A stretch of DNA of 64,000 nucleotides, taken from Bactericera cockerelli (Eukaryota; Arthropoda; Insecta; Hemiptera; Triozidae). Positions 13,530-24,509 of this stretch are shown in pieces; the first letter of the stretch is position 1; every line of letters begins with the position of its first letter. Location of the stretch: contig CM044960.1 in assembly GCA_024516035.1 (NCBI GenBank), positions 15,657,880 through 15,721,879 on the forward strand. Direction: 5' to 3'. Under the pieces are notes generated by a model. That model was not told the DNA's origin. It made no database searches and saw only the letters and a program-made list of their open reading frames with translations. The position numbers were made by a program, and so were the translations under genes.

Positions 13530-13680
13530 CTTCTTTCTCTTCCTCTCCCTCTCTCTCCATCCCCCTCCCTCATATACTATCTGCTCATCTATTCCTTACT
13601 TTTATCTGTATCTCTCTGTCTCCCACATATACTGCGTATCTCTTCCTTTCCTCTCTCCTGCCTACATTTCCCTCTACTGA
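12600..13680. repeat. Pyrimidine-rich minisatellite complex
   Basis: About 1.1 kb of almost pure C/T on +. It includes a 55-bp unit repeated three times (TCTCTACATCC at 12671, 12726, 12781), a C22 run at about 13060-13082, and longer units carrying ACTATCTGCTCATC (near 13190, 13342, 13449, 13570). Open frames of up to 281 residues in three frames here are serine/leucine/proline artefacts. Confidence 0.9.
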
Positions 13681-13759
13681 CGTATCTTTATATATCTTCA
13701 ATTCTCTTTCCTTATTTTTCGCGGAAATTGAACGGAAATTCTGTTCCCCGTTTTTATAA

Positions 13760-14540
13760 TTCAGCTTTACTAAATGAAAGTTTACATTTTCCTCATATAT
13801 GTAACTTTAGAAAGTAAATAGGTACGTTCATGTAGGTAAATATTTCCGGAAGTTCCCACATATTTAAAAATACATTTAAAAAAATTTCCTCGCCATATTT
13901 TTTTAACAACAAACTATTCAGGTGAAAATAGTGGGGACTTGGAAAAGCTTTCCGAAGAACTCTTTCTTAAACTTTACATCAGTAAGTAGAGTTTTCAATA
14001 TGCCTTATCTTCTAATTTTTGATACATGATGTTCAGATTGTTCAGTATAGCCTATACTGTATAGAATAGGGTTAATAAGACTCCGAGTGTTAGGTGGTAT
14101 AAAATGCTTTGAACATCAACCTCACCTCGTGGTTATCTCCACTAAAGAGTGTTATTGTTGTTATTATTATTATTAATTCTAGAAAACTTTTAGTCCCAAC
14201 TTAATCCTGACTTTTGACTTCTCACTCGTAGGTATTTTTTTTTTTTTTTTTTTTTTTCGCCTCTGTTGACATTTTTCTTCCATGTATTCATTCACACATC
14301 AATGATAAAAAAATCTGCCTCCCTTTTCCGCTTGATTCTCTCAATATTTAATCTCCCATGCAAGAGTGAAGCGTATTTCAAGCTCAAGTACCCTTGAAAT
14401 TCACACGAGCAGATTAAGTGAGCGTATTTTCATCTTTTGTTTCAGAATGGTGATTTCCATGGGGAAACTCGTTGAGTGAAGAACAGAGGGCTGTTCAATA
14501 CTCTAGGAATACTAATCTCGTGGTAAGTACTTTCTGTTCT
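13760..14540. other. AT-rich stretch, nothing recognised
   Basis: Unique-looking sequence with a short (TTA)n run near 14160 and a T22 run near 14237. No coding signal. Confidence 0.5.
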
Positions 14541-14544
14541 ACAT

Positions 14545-14845
14545 GTACAATGTTGCCAGCCTTCGTTGCGTAATGGTTGTGACTACTGCCCGTAGTCCAG
14601 AGTTCTCGAGTTCGACTCCCGGTTGGAGCAGACTTTTCGACAAAAAATCTGTTCCATTCAAACACGTGAGTCTCGCATTTCCGCCCCTACCCAGGCTGGG
14701 TGAGGTTAATGTGGCTAACTGGCACGATTCCCAGCGAATGGAGGCTATCAGAAATAGAATCAACTGGTCACAATAGATCTAAATAGAGGTCCGTGTGATA
14801 TTTGGTGCTTCTCTTGTGGAACTCCAACCAGTCTATAATACTTCA
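14545..14845 (+). mobile_element. SINE-C copy with tRNA-like head
   Basis: The head runs CCAGCCTTCGTTGCGTAATGG (A-box region) to GAGTTCGACTCCCGG (B-box). The shared core CTACCCAGGCTGGGTGAGG follows, and then a tail GGTGCTTCTCTTGTGGAAC. The closest relative in head and core is the copy at 62358. The tail matches the minus copy at 10436. Confidence 0.85.
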
Positions 14846-15246
14846 CCTACATGAACATGTACAGTTTTATACGTACAATATGTACATATTTACTTATTCT
14901 AACAAGAGTATAAAAAAAGATGAGCGTTTCACACCCTCTTTAATCTCGTAGCTCTTAAACAGCAGCTTCTGTATAGACATTCGTGGTCTGTGTTGTAGAT
15001 TACCCATCCCGTTTTTTTTTTTTTTTTTTTTGGAACCTACTAGGGTATTTTTTTGATGTCTGTAAGATACAAGTACAATATTTACTTGAAGAAATATCTA
15101 AAACTTAAAGTGCCATAAAGCAAAAATTAAAAAGACTAGAGAAAATTAAATAATGCAAAAAATATGAGATACGGAAAATACTGAAGCTAGGGATGGATCA
15201 TGAAGCTAAGGGAACCAGAAGAAGAGAGGAAGAGATTAAACAAAAG

Positions 15247-15247
<1 letters not shown>

Positions 15248-15302
<55 letters not shown>

Positions 15303-15442
15303 GGGGGGGATAGAAGGAAAAAACAGAGATGCCCATGAAAAATATGAAACGAAATACGTTGCCATAAAGAATATAATGAAAATGTAATGAATGGGATAAG
15401 AAGAAAAAAAGTGCCTTAAGTAAACAAGGTATTATCATTATC

Positions 15443-15500
<58 letters not shown>
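15248..15500. repeat. Opposed (GA)n and (CT)n microsatellites
   Basis: A GAGA run at 15248-15301 and a CTCT run at about 15447-15500 could pair with each other across about 145 bp. Confidence 0.9.
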
Positions 15501-15502
<2 letters not shown>

Positions 15503-15789
15503 TTCCTCCCGCCCTTTATAAATCTATCTCCCTCCTTCTCCTCAGTGGAAGCTTCCAGAACTCAAAGGCTTCTATTACACAGATACCTGTGTACAATACA
15601 CTCATAAGACCTGATTTTTCTACAAAAAACCAAGGATAGGTATTATTCTCAAAAAACCAAGGACAGGGACACAGGTCATGGGATGCCTTGAGTAAAGAAA
15701 AACAGTCGATGTACACTATGATAAGAAAAGAGGATACTACTTGTAATGGTTAATATTATAGTATATCATGATTTCATACTTGTGTTAAT

Positions 15790-15890
15790 CTTTGAAAACT
15801 TGCCAAGATTGGGACTTGAACCAGTGACTTCGGGTTACGAGTCCGCCGCCGTAACTGCTGAGGTGGTTACCTCAAATTTGTATAGTGTAA
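15790..15890 (-). mobile_element. SINE-B-like tRNA head fragment
   Basis: On minus: CCTCAGCAGTTACGGCGGCG, then GGACTCGTAACCCG and CACTGGTTCAAGTCCC. It resembles the head of SINE-B (22908, 55161) but is diverged and has no matching body. Confidence 0.5.
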
Positions 15891-15899
15891 TAATTAGTG

Positions 15900-17620
15900 G
15901 TTTTTAATTAATACCTACATTTTTTAATAAATTGGCAAATGAGACACAATTAGTGTTAGTGTTAATGAGAAACAATACCTTCCTCTCATTTTGGTGGTAG
16001 ACCTTGTCAAAAGAAAAGTATTTTTCCTCCAGGAGTATGAGAAAAAAACTCCATTAAAATAAATTATTTGTTGTACAAAAATCAGATGATATCCTCAGCT
16101 TCTTGTCTACACCACTGCTGTGAATCCTCTCCACTGTATCCACCTGGGGAGAAGGGGCACTTTATTATTTATGAAATGAGTTTTTCTTCCTGCTACAAAA
16201 ACTGTTGAGAGTATCCAGGTAGGTATCAAAGATAAAACACATCTGAAAGAAAGAGGCTCAGATGAGAAATTATCCGAGGAGCTGTGAATGGGGAGGAATG
16301 GAGGTCAATCCTCGAGATTTTTGTACAAGAAAATGGTGCAGGGAGGTTTGAGAGCACGAGTAGTGGTCGCACAGAAGTTCTGAGCTGTGACCTTAGGAAG
16401 GATTCGCAAGGTAAACATCAATGCCTAGTGCAAGGAGTAAGCGTAAACTCAGAAAGTCACCAGTATGTTCAACATCCTATTTTTGAAAAACTACTAGGGG
16501 TCTTATCATTATCCAAATAGAAAAAGGAGGGACTTTATGAGGTCCTCATAAAATAATATTATGTTGGTAAATATTTTTTTTAATTTATTTATTCCGACTT
16601 GAAAGTTCAAATCATTGGATTATAATCAACTGAGTATAATTATTATATATTTTGTTTTTTGTTTTTAATATTTATTGTTATTTTACCTTTCGGTGTGTAC
16701 AATTTCCTTATTAGATTAAAACTAATATTGATATATTAGATTTTTTTTTTACATTTCCTAAGACAAAAATATCTAACAAAATATCAACTGAGTTTACTGA
16801 TTTATGGTTGTATATTTGGGACACACTGACACACAAACATATAACCTATACCTAGTTTCATTTATGATGGATTAAGAAGATAGATTTCAAGAATCTGCTT
16901 TAGATTTCCTATATAGGTGAAAATATCCTCCTAACACCTATCCTGACTAGAGGATAATATCTGCATGATACACTCTGTGCGCTCTATGGGCACAAAGGAT
17001 GAAAACATCAAAAGATACCTTTATCCTTCATTCAAAGCACAAATAATTCATGTAAAATAGCAAGTAGTTAGTACCTATGTTTACAATAAAGTAATATTAA
17101 TTTATTAAATAAGCTGTATAATTATGAACAGCAAGGGTTTTCCAGCTGGCTTTGCCATAGATTCAAAAAAGATATACTCGTACAGAGTAATATGTTTACA
17201 ATTAAGTAATAGTAGTAGTAGACATGATATGAATAGCAGGGGCTTTCAAGCTAGCTTTGCAATGGATTTAAAAAAAAATCAGAATTTTATATTAATGCAG
17301 AAAAAGTAAATGAAAATTTGGTTTTTTGTTTGCAAAAATTAATGCAAAAAAATATGTTCAAGCTGGCCGCGCTATAGTAGGGAATCAAGAACTCCTGTAG
17401 GCATCACTAGTGCAGTAGTCACTGCTTTAACCTAAAATATGTACTATGGATCTTGACATTTAGGCATATAGGTAAACATAGACTATTTATTTATTAAAAC
17501 AAAACAATACATAGAATTCGACATCAGAGAATATTGGAGCGCAAGTGAACTCTGCATATGAAATTTGGATCAGGTAAAAATGGGATAATTTAATGAAATT
17601 TTGGAGTAAAACACAAAATT
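15900..17620. other. Gene-free stretch with a possible LINE relic
   Basis: The frame starting near 16284 includes EEWRSILEIFVQENG, which recalls the last residues of LINE reverse-transcriptase ORFs (…WRxLGEAYVQ…); this is weak. At 17124-17280 an AACAGCAAGGG…TTTCA/CAGCT segment is repeated about twice. Nothing else was recognised. Confidence 0.35.
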
Positions 17621-17629
17621 TATGCTATT

Positions 17630-17789
17630 GAAAGAGAGAGGAGAAATAGAGAGAGAAAGGAGGAGAGAGAAAGAGAAAGAGAGGGTGAGAGAGAGGGATA
17701 GAGAGAGAAAGAGAGGGTGAGAGAGAGAGGGAGAGAGAGAGAAAGAGGAAGAGAGAAAGAGGAAGAGAGAGAGGAAGAGAGAGAGAGGA

Positions 17790-17820
<31 letters not shown>

Positions 17821-17835
17821 TGAAGAGAGGAGAAA
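17630..17835. repeat. (GA)n-rich simple repeat
   Basis: About 200 bp of interrupted GAGAGA. The arginine/glutamate open frame over it is compositional. Confidence 0.9.
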
Positions 17836-17839
17836 GAAA

Positions 17840-19910
17840 GGATGTAGTGAAAAAAGCCCGGAGTTAAAATCGTTACATATTTATTTATTCAAATCATCGC
17901 AAACTCAAATAGAAGCAGAAGGTAAACATTGCGAATAAAGTAAACAAAACAAAACCATTTCCATGAAGTAGTTGAACAGATAGGAAAACCTTGGAGACGA
18001 AGAAGAACTGAAAAATGTAACAAAAGGACAACCGAAAATAAATCTCCTCAGAACAAAGGAAGAAGAAGTAAATATTTGTACGTAGAAAAGATTACAGTTC
18101 TTTCCTTTCTATTGGTAAGGAAAGTATAAAAGTAAATATGAAATAATAGAACATTCTTTACCTCGCAAAAAATGACATGTTTTAATTTCAACAATGAAAT
18201 ACATCCAAAAAAACGTGTTTCGGCACTGAAAACTGACTATCAAAATTTTTGAGTGATTCCATTACTTTCCTTTCTATAGGATAAAAAAAGTAAAAAAATA
18301 TTACTTATAGTAGTAGTAAAATTTATTTGTATTTAATTATAAAATAATTGTTACAATTGTGAGGTTGGCAATAAAGCTAAAAAAAAAGAAAAAAAAAAAA
18401 AATTACTTATACTCGTACTATTAATAGTAAAAGTAATATTGCAAAATTAGGCCTGCTCAAAAATGAGCTTAAGATCAAAAGGATGTTTGGTGTTTTATGG
18501 AAACACACTTCACGCTTCAATTATATTAAATTTATTTAATCTGATGACGTTAGTCCATTCAATTTCCCTAGATCGTCCTGGCCCACATTATTTTTCTCAA
18601 CATTTTGATGCGTGATCTACCATCTCGGCATCGCATCGCAAGGATATTGAACTTTTTTTACAGTGATAAAAAACCAATAAATGTGAAAAGTAACCTTGCC
18701 GTTTTAAGTATACATATTATAGCAAAATATTACATATCACGGCTCCAAGTATAATATAATGTTGTGAAAACTCTATAACTATAAGTACAATCAGGTATAC
18801 ATATTACATATTTACCTGTACGTAAAATAACCTAGTCTATTATGCTGAAACGTTTGAATAAGCTTTCCGTAAAGTAAACGAAAAAAGTTCCGTCAAGTTT
18901 CCGCTAGAAAAGTTACCTCCGGTGAAGTAGATAGGTAGGTAGGTAGGTACCTACTCAACAGGAAGCAGCGGGAGCGACAAAAAGTTAGAAATATTTTATT
19001 TACTTGCTGAAGTCAGTGAAAGTTTGTGATATATTATACCATTATCTGACTTATTCTTTTCGACAGGAACCGTTCGTATGTTCAAGATAGCTCGGCTGTT
19101 TATTTTCGAAAAGTTTCATAAGAAAATCCGCCAGTGTCTTTTCTTAAATGATAGATACCCATCTACGTTTGATTGTCTGATTGTTTTTTTTTTTTTTTTT
19201 TTTACAATTTATAAAAGTTGAATTCCTTGGTTGTAAATATTTAGCATATTAAAAATAAAAAACTTTTTATTTAACGCACTCTCAATCACAAAATCTCCAT
19301 TTCAACCGTCAAATTTCTCCAGATACCTAACACACTCTCTGAATGCACTATAAACAAAGTTTGAAGGTTAAAATGAAGATATGGGGATTTTGAAAGAGAA
19401 AGTGCTTTCTGGAATCATAGGAAAACCGCAAAGTTATACACAGGCTATTTGTTTTAATATAAATAATTACTTAATACATGTTATTTATAAAATCAATACA
19501 GGCACCATTACAAAAGTTATAGTCTATTAAGTAGCCAATTCTTGGACTTCCGATTCCCCGCTCATGTGATCGTGCAGACCAAACTCCTGAATAGTAGATA
19601 TTATTACCTATGTTATTAGATCCTGTACTTACTGATAATGTTATCTAAAATCGGCTGAAGAGTATCTGGTTTATGAGGAAGAATAAACAATTTACCTTGG
19701 TAATTTCAAGAAAACCCCACAAGAACACGACTTTGATTGTATTGAACTTTCTCGCTGTGTGAGGAGTAATAGTAATGTACCAGGTACCTACATCTTCTCT
19801 AATGACTAATAGCTCATAATATATGGCAAAATTAACCCACCACTAGGCACCAATGAAACTAAGACATAAGGAGTAAAACACAAATAAAAGATGTACCAAC
19901 AAGAATTTGA
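17840..19910. other. Gene-free stretch with ACTTTCCTT palindromic ends
   Basis: CTTTCCTTTCTATTGGTAAGGAAAG at about 18100-18124 and a second ACTTTCCTTTCTATAGGATA near 18263 resemble the hairpin at 43848-43875. No genes recognised. Confidence 0.4.
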
Positions 19911-19914
19911 TGTA

Positions 19915-20160
19915 GTAAAAAAATGGAGTTGGGCAGGTCATGTAGCCAGGATGTCATCAGAGAAATGTACCAAATTTTTGTTCAGGAAGAACCTCTAGGA
20001 TGGAGAAAAGCTGAGAACGTTCAGCAACCAGATGGCACTTGCCATCCTTTGTAACCAGGGAACACTATGGACATGTGCTACTCAAGAATACAATGGAAGA
20101 ACTAGGATAGGCCTTTGCTCCGGATGGGGATTGAACAGGCTTATGATGAGGTACCTTATA
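19915..20160 (+). pseudogene. Relic of LINE reverse-transcriptase C-terminus
   Basis: One frame from 19924 reads WSWAGHVARMSSEKCTK. This is the W-x-W-A-G-H-V-A-R-M signature found near the C-terminus of many insect LINE ORF2 proteins. The frame breaks soon after, and the reverse-transcriptase domain is absent. A further piece of the same kind of tail lies at 63340-63560. Confidence 0.55.
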
Positions 20161-20349
20161 AGAACTATGTGACCATTGCCTATTTCTTGTTTTTATTTTA
20201 GGTTTCCTGAGAGTTTGATTAATTATTAGACATTTTAAACATATATTTTGAGTTAAAAAAAAACACAATATCAAAGGGAGACTTTGAGTTATTATTAATT
20301 GATTCAATCTAGAAATATTTCGGTTGATAAGTACACACACGAGTATGTA

Positions 20350-21580
20350 TGTGCATGCAAAGAAAAAATATTATCAATGTTTTCGGCATGTTCTTGCCAA
20401 TTTACTTCTGAGCACATCAGGGTTGAAATTTCTCCAAATTAGCCTCTTACCCTGTATCTTTTTTCAATATGTGTGGTATGGAAATCATTTACTTTGGAAG
20501 ATTATCTGAAATATCTATTTCTGTACATACATGTATATTATTCTAAATAAAATATTTTTTGATTGATCTCTCGCGGTTTTGCCGGAAACCAATATACATA
20601 TAGTGAATTATAATATCCTATGTAAGATTGAACATTATAATGAATTGATTTCATGAACATGAAATATTATGATACAAGCCATATTGAATTACACCAGAGA
20701 GAACAAACTTGAGGCTACCTACCAGGCCAATTCTCAATATTTCATACCAATAACTCGAGAACGTATTCATCTTCTCCAACTACTTTCTTCCTTCTGTTTT
20801 TTGCAGATAGTAAAAAAACTTGAAGCTGTCAGTACCTAATGTGAATGTTTTGGAGTTGTGTTACCTAACGAGTTAGACAAGTGATATTCTCTCCTAAATT
20901 AACCTGTTGACAGCTCACAGTGTGTCGACTATTAGAATTGTCAATCCTGAGACAAGCAGTCTCCTCTGTCAAGGGGACACTGAGAACACGTGAGGTACTT
21001 TGATTTGTTATACTCAATTCTTTTTGGAAAGGACTTTTTCATTTAGGAATTTATGCTATCCAATAAAAAAATATTAATATTCAACTAGCTTAAGATCTAT
21101 TTGGAGTAGGTATTGAGTACCATTGAAACAGCAGTTCTGGTATTTCGAGGAAGTGAAATTTCAAAATGGATAAATATATTGGGTACTTGTTTACTTGAAT
21201 GCATAGATAGTATATCATTATGTTAAAAAAATAGATTTTTCTTAAATCCTGCCGACATATTGTCTAACAGAAGCAATATACTAGGTATGCAAAAGGAAAA
21301 AATAGACATGACATTAATGAGAAGTAGTGGATGTGACGTATGGTTTCGATTATTCTGAAGAGTGTAGAATGGTGAAAACGAAACTCTCTTATCACTCATC
21401 ACCCAGTGACCTTTGGAAAGTTTTTTTGCTGTATTTTTTGTTAAAAGAAATTTATTCATCAATATTATAACCTATTCTTTTTTTCTATAAGTCAATTCAA
21501 GGAATCGATTTTGTAATACTTTCCAATGCTACAGTGTTTGATAACAACAAAACCACAACTTGAGTGAAGTTCACAGTAGT
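20350..21580. other. AT-rich gene-free stretch
   Basis: No recognisable exons, repeats or transposon ends. Confidence 0.4.
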
Positions 21581-21584
21581 CATA

Positions 21585-21782
21585 ACATATTGCCATAGGC
21601 AATAACCCCGCCCTTTAGTTAGGACTTATGTTTTTATATATTTTCTATTCTTTTTCATTTTCATTGTATATATTGTTTCCATTTTTTTTCATTGTTAAAT
21701 TAATTATTTGTATGTACATAATGTCCATTTATACCTAATAAAGCATTGTACATATAATAATAATAATAATAATAATAATAAC
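21585..21782 (+). mobile_element. LINE L-a 3' end with (ATA)n tail
   Basis: Same block as 8155, ending ACCTAATAAAGCATTG then (TAA)n. This copy gives the uninterrupted sequence of the site into which the Helitron at 27951 inserted. Confidence 0.75.
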
Positions 21783-22089
21783 ACCATTTACGTAATTATC
21801 TCTATCTGTTTCATTACAGCCAGGGTCTAGCTTGAGAAAGGCATGGTAGACAGGTTCTGGATGCTCATTTATTAGTGAATGCATTTAAATTTAATTTAAA
21901 GTGCATTATTTTTTTAAAAAAAACACAGTAAAAGTAATTTTTTTGATAAGCCTAAACAAAATGTAAATTAATAAATCAGTAGGAAACCTTGTGCTATCAA
22001 CTTCAGAACATTAGGTTCCTCCTCCTGTCCTTCATTCTAAATAATTTACTAAACATTTATGTTCCGAAATCACAAGGGACTTGCTCTCC

Positions 22090-22230
22090 GACTCCGGCTG
22101 TGGACAAATTTTCTCTGTACTATTTGTTTGTCTACGATCCACTCATACCTCGTGAGGAAAAATGAGTAGCTCCTAGTATGAGTATTGACCAGTGGTGGAA
22201 TTACCAGTGTAAAATAATAAAGTTGCGAAT
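22090..22230 (+). mobile_element. SINE-D body fragment
   Basis: Carries CTCATACCTCGTGAGGAAAAA and GACCAGTGGTGGAATTACC, shared with 46155-46365 and 44565-44735. The tRNA head is missing. Confidence 0.65.
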
Positions 22231-22381
22231 GTAAAAAGCAATCACTTTCTAATAGTAATATTTGAAATGCTCTGATAATGATACTGAGAAAAATTCACTT
22301 GTTTCAAAAATAAGACAAAAAAGTTTTATTTTTTGACGACATTTTCTATTACTGGGTATTACTTAATAGAGACAAGCGTAT

Positions 22382-22510
22382 AACCAATCTCAAAGGCGCT
22401 AGGCGGCGGACTTGTAATCAAAGGTCGGTGGTTCGAGTCCCAAGCGAGTTTGAGTAGTTTTGATATCACGATTGTGATGAACACAAATACGAGTATGATA
22501 GATAGCTTTT
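22382..22510 (+). mobile_element. SINE-B copy (tRNA-like head)
   Basis: GGCGGCGGACTTGTAATC, then GGTCGGTGGTTCGAGTCCC (B-box) and the body GAGTTTGAGTAGTTTTGATA with ATCACGATTGTGAT and AACACAAATA. The 7-nt CTTGTAA where the anticodon loop should be would give anticodon TGT (Thr-like). It lacks part of the head-body linker found at 22908. Confidence 0.75.
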
Positions 22511-22907
22511 AAAGTTTTTCTTTTACTTTCCATACATACGTAGCTGATCCTAAAGAAATTAATGTTTCCTGAATCCTTCATTCAAAGTCTTTAAACACTT
22601 CACATATATCTCCTACGTACGTTTCTTGAGGACCGCGGTAGTTACTGAAGGCTGTATAGTTGTATACTTATGCATATCTTCATTAGCTCTCATTGAGTCA
22701 TTAACTCATTACTCACGCGAAGTTAGCAACTTAAAAGGTTAATGAGTCAGTGTGGTCATACAGGGTAACTCAGAAGACGAGTTTTGAGAAGAAATCTTGT
22801 AGTGCGGAAAAAAGGGGAACGAGCCACAGAAAGATTTTAATTAACTTGGACGATGAAAGTTATCAAAATATTTAGTCATGAAATACTTTGGTAACTAAAC
22901 TAAAGCA

Positions 22908-23058
22908 CTGACCTCAGTAGCTTGATCGGTATTAAGGCGGCGGACTTGTAATCGGAGGTCGGTGGTTCAAGACCCTAGTTAAGCAAATATTTAGTGAAGC
23001 GAGTTTGAGTAGTTGTGATATCACGATTGTGATTAACACAAATATGATAACTTAAAAA
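22908..23058 (+). mobile_element. SINE-B, full length with target duplication
   Basis: Head ACCTCAGTAGCTTGATCGGT with B-box, then body and a TAACTTAAAAATA tail. It is flanked by a 12-bp direct repeat TAAACTAAAGCA (22896-22907 and 23059-23070), the mark of target-primed retroposition. Confidence 0.85.
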
Positions 23059-23069
23059 TAAACTAAAGC

Positions 23070-24100
23070 AAGTCACAGTGTAGTGTTATTCACTTAAACT
23101 TGCACCTCAAGAGCATCCTACACGTGTTGGACCACCCTGTCTATATAAGTCAGGGCAAGAAGTAAAGATATGGTCGTATTTACATTATTACAACCATATT
23201 ACCTTACGGTTAATTTGAAGGTGAAAAACATTAAAACTGATGTACTGGTTTGCATCCTTATGGATACAATAATTCGATACATGATGTTTTAGTTGACACG
23301 ATATAGGTACCCGTTTGACTTAATATAACTAACCCTGTATTGCAATAATATTTTGGATCTACACTTGAACTCAGCCTCAGTGGTTTTAGCGTAAACTTTA
23401 GATGTGATCAGATATGTTACTTCATTAGTAATTACCTACAAAGATATACTTTTTTGGTGTGTGTTGACAATTTTTATTATTGGGCTAAAAGTTATAATCA
23501 GGCTAAATGTTCACTTATTTTAATCCATAACGGGACAGACATTTTTGTATTTCATGATATGTAGGTCGTGCTGAAGGTAACTAATAAGTAGCAACTTCTG
23601 ATACAATGTCTAAAAACTCAATCTACATAATTACATAGGAAACTATATACTTATAAATAAAAATGCATTAGTTTTAAAAATATAATATAAATATCAGATA
23701 AATGAAAATAATAACTTAATGCATATATTTTAATGTTTTTCTATACGTGACCATTTATTATTCATAAACTTTAACCTATAGTTATACGTGTAGTTAGTTG
23801 CAGGTGAAGGTAGGAAAGATTTAATAAAACTAGCTGGTTGACACCCGCTTCGCCAGGCCATCTCACTAAGTTCACTAACACACACTTATCAATCAATGGC
23901 CTAATTTATCACAACACTTCGACTTAATATTCCAATCAATGGTTTTCAGTTACATATTTAGGGCCAAACTATGAGACTGAGACAGTATTAATGTTAAGAT
24001 AAGCCAGACATGCTCAAAAGTCGGAGTTTCAACCAATCATAGCCTGAGTTGAGGGATAGTCTGGTGTATCTTAACTTAAATCCTGTTTTATAATTCGACC
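23070..24100. other. AT-rich stretch with a possible Helitron end
   Basis: Near 23830, ACTAGCTGGTTGACACCCGC followed by TTCGCCAGGCC resembles the reverse of a Helitron 3' end (hairpin then CTAG). A matching 5' end was not found, so this is tentative. Confidence 0.35.
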
Positions 24101-24505
24101 CTTAATGTTTCAATCAATGATGATCTATCATCTGTTTAATGTTTCAATCAATAGTCTATCATCCATTTAATGTTTCAATCAATGATGATCTATCATCTGT
24201 TTAATGCTTCAATCAATAGTCTATCATCCATTTAATGTTTCAATCAATAATGAACTATCATCTGTTTAATGTTTGAATCAATGGTCTTGATATTTCAATC
24301 AATGTTCTACCCTCCACTTAATGTTTCAATCAATGGTCTATCATCTGTTTAATGTTTGAATTAATGGTCTTGATATTTCAATCAATGTTCTATCATCCAC
24401 TTAATATTTCAATGATCTACCCTCCACTTAATGTTTCAATCAATGTTCTATCAGCCACTTAATATTTCCATCAATGGTCTATCCTGCACTTAATATTTCA
24501 ATAAC
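24100..24505. repeat. Minisatellite, TTAATGTTTCAATCAATGG unit
   Basis: About a dozen degenerate copies of a roughly 32-36 bp unit with TCTATCATCCACTTAATGTT and a variant TTGATATTTCAATCAATG. Related CAATCAATGG pieces extend upstream to about 23889. Confidence 0.85.
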
Positions 24506-24509
24506 TCTG

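Noticed and set aside
12439..13817. Overlapping open frames of 137-281 residues
   Set aside because: They are Ser/Leu/Pro runs in all three frames of a polypyrimidine tract. No domain, and composition explains the absence of stops.
14543..14776. 74- and 77-aa frames on opposite strands
   Set aside because: Both lie over a SINE-C copy and recur wherever that SINE occurs.
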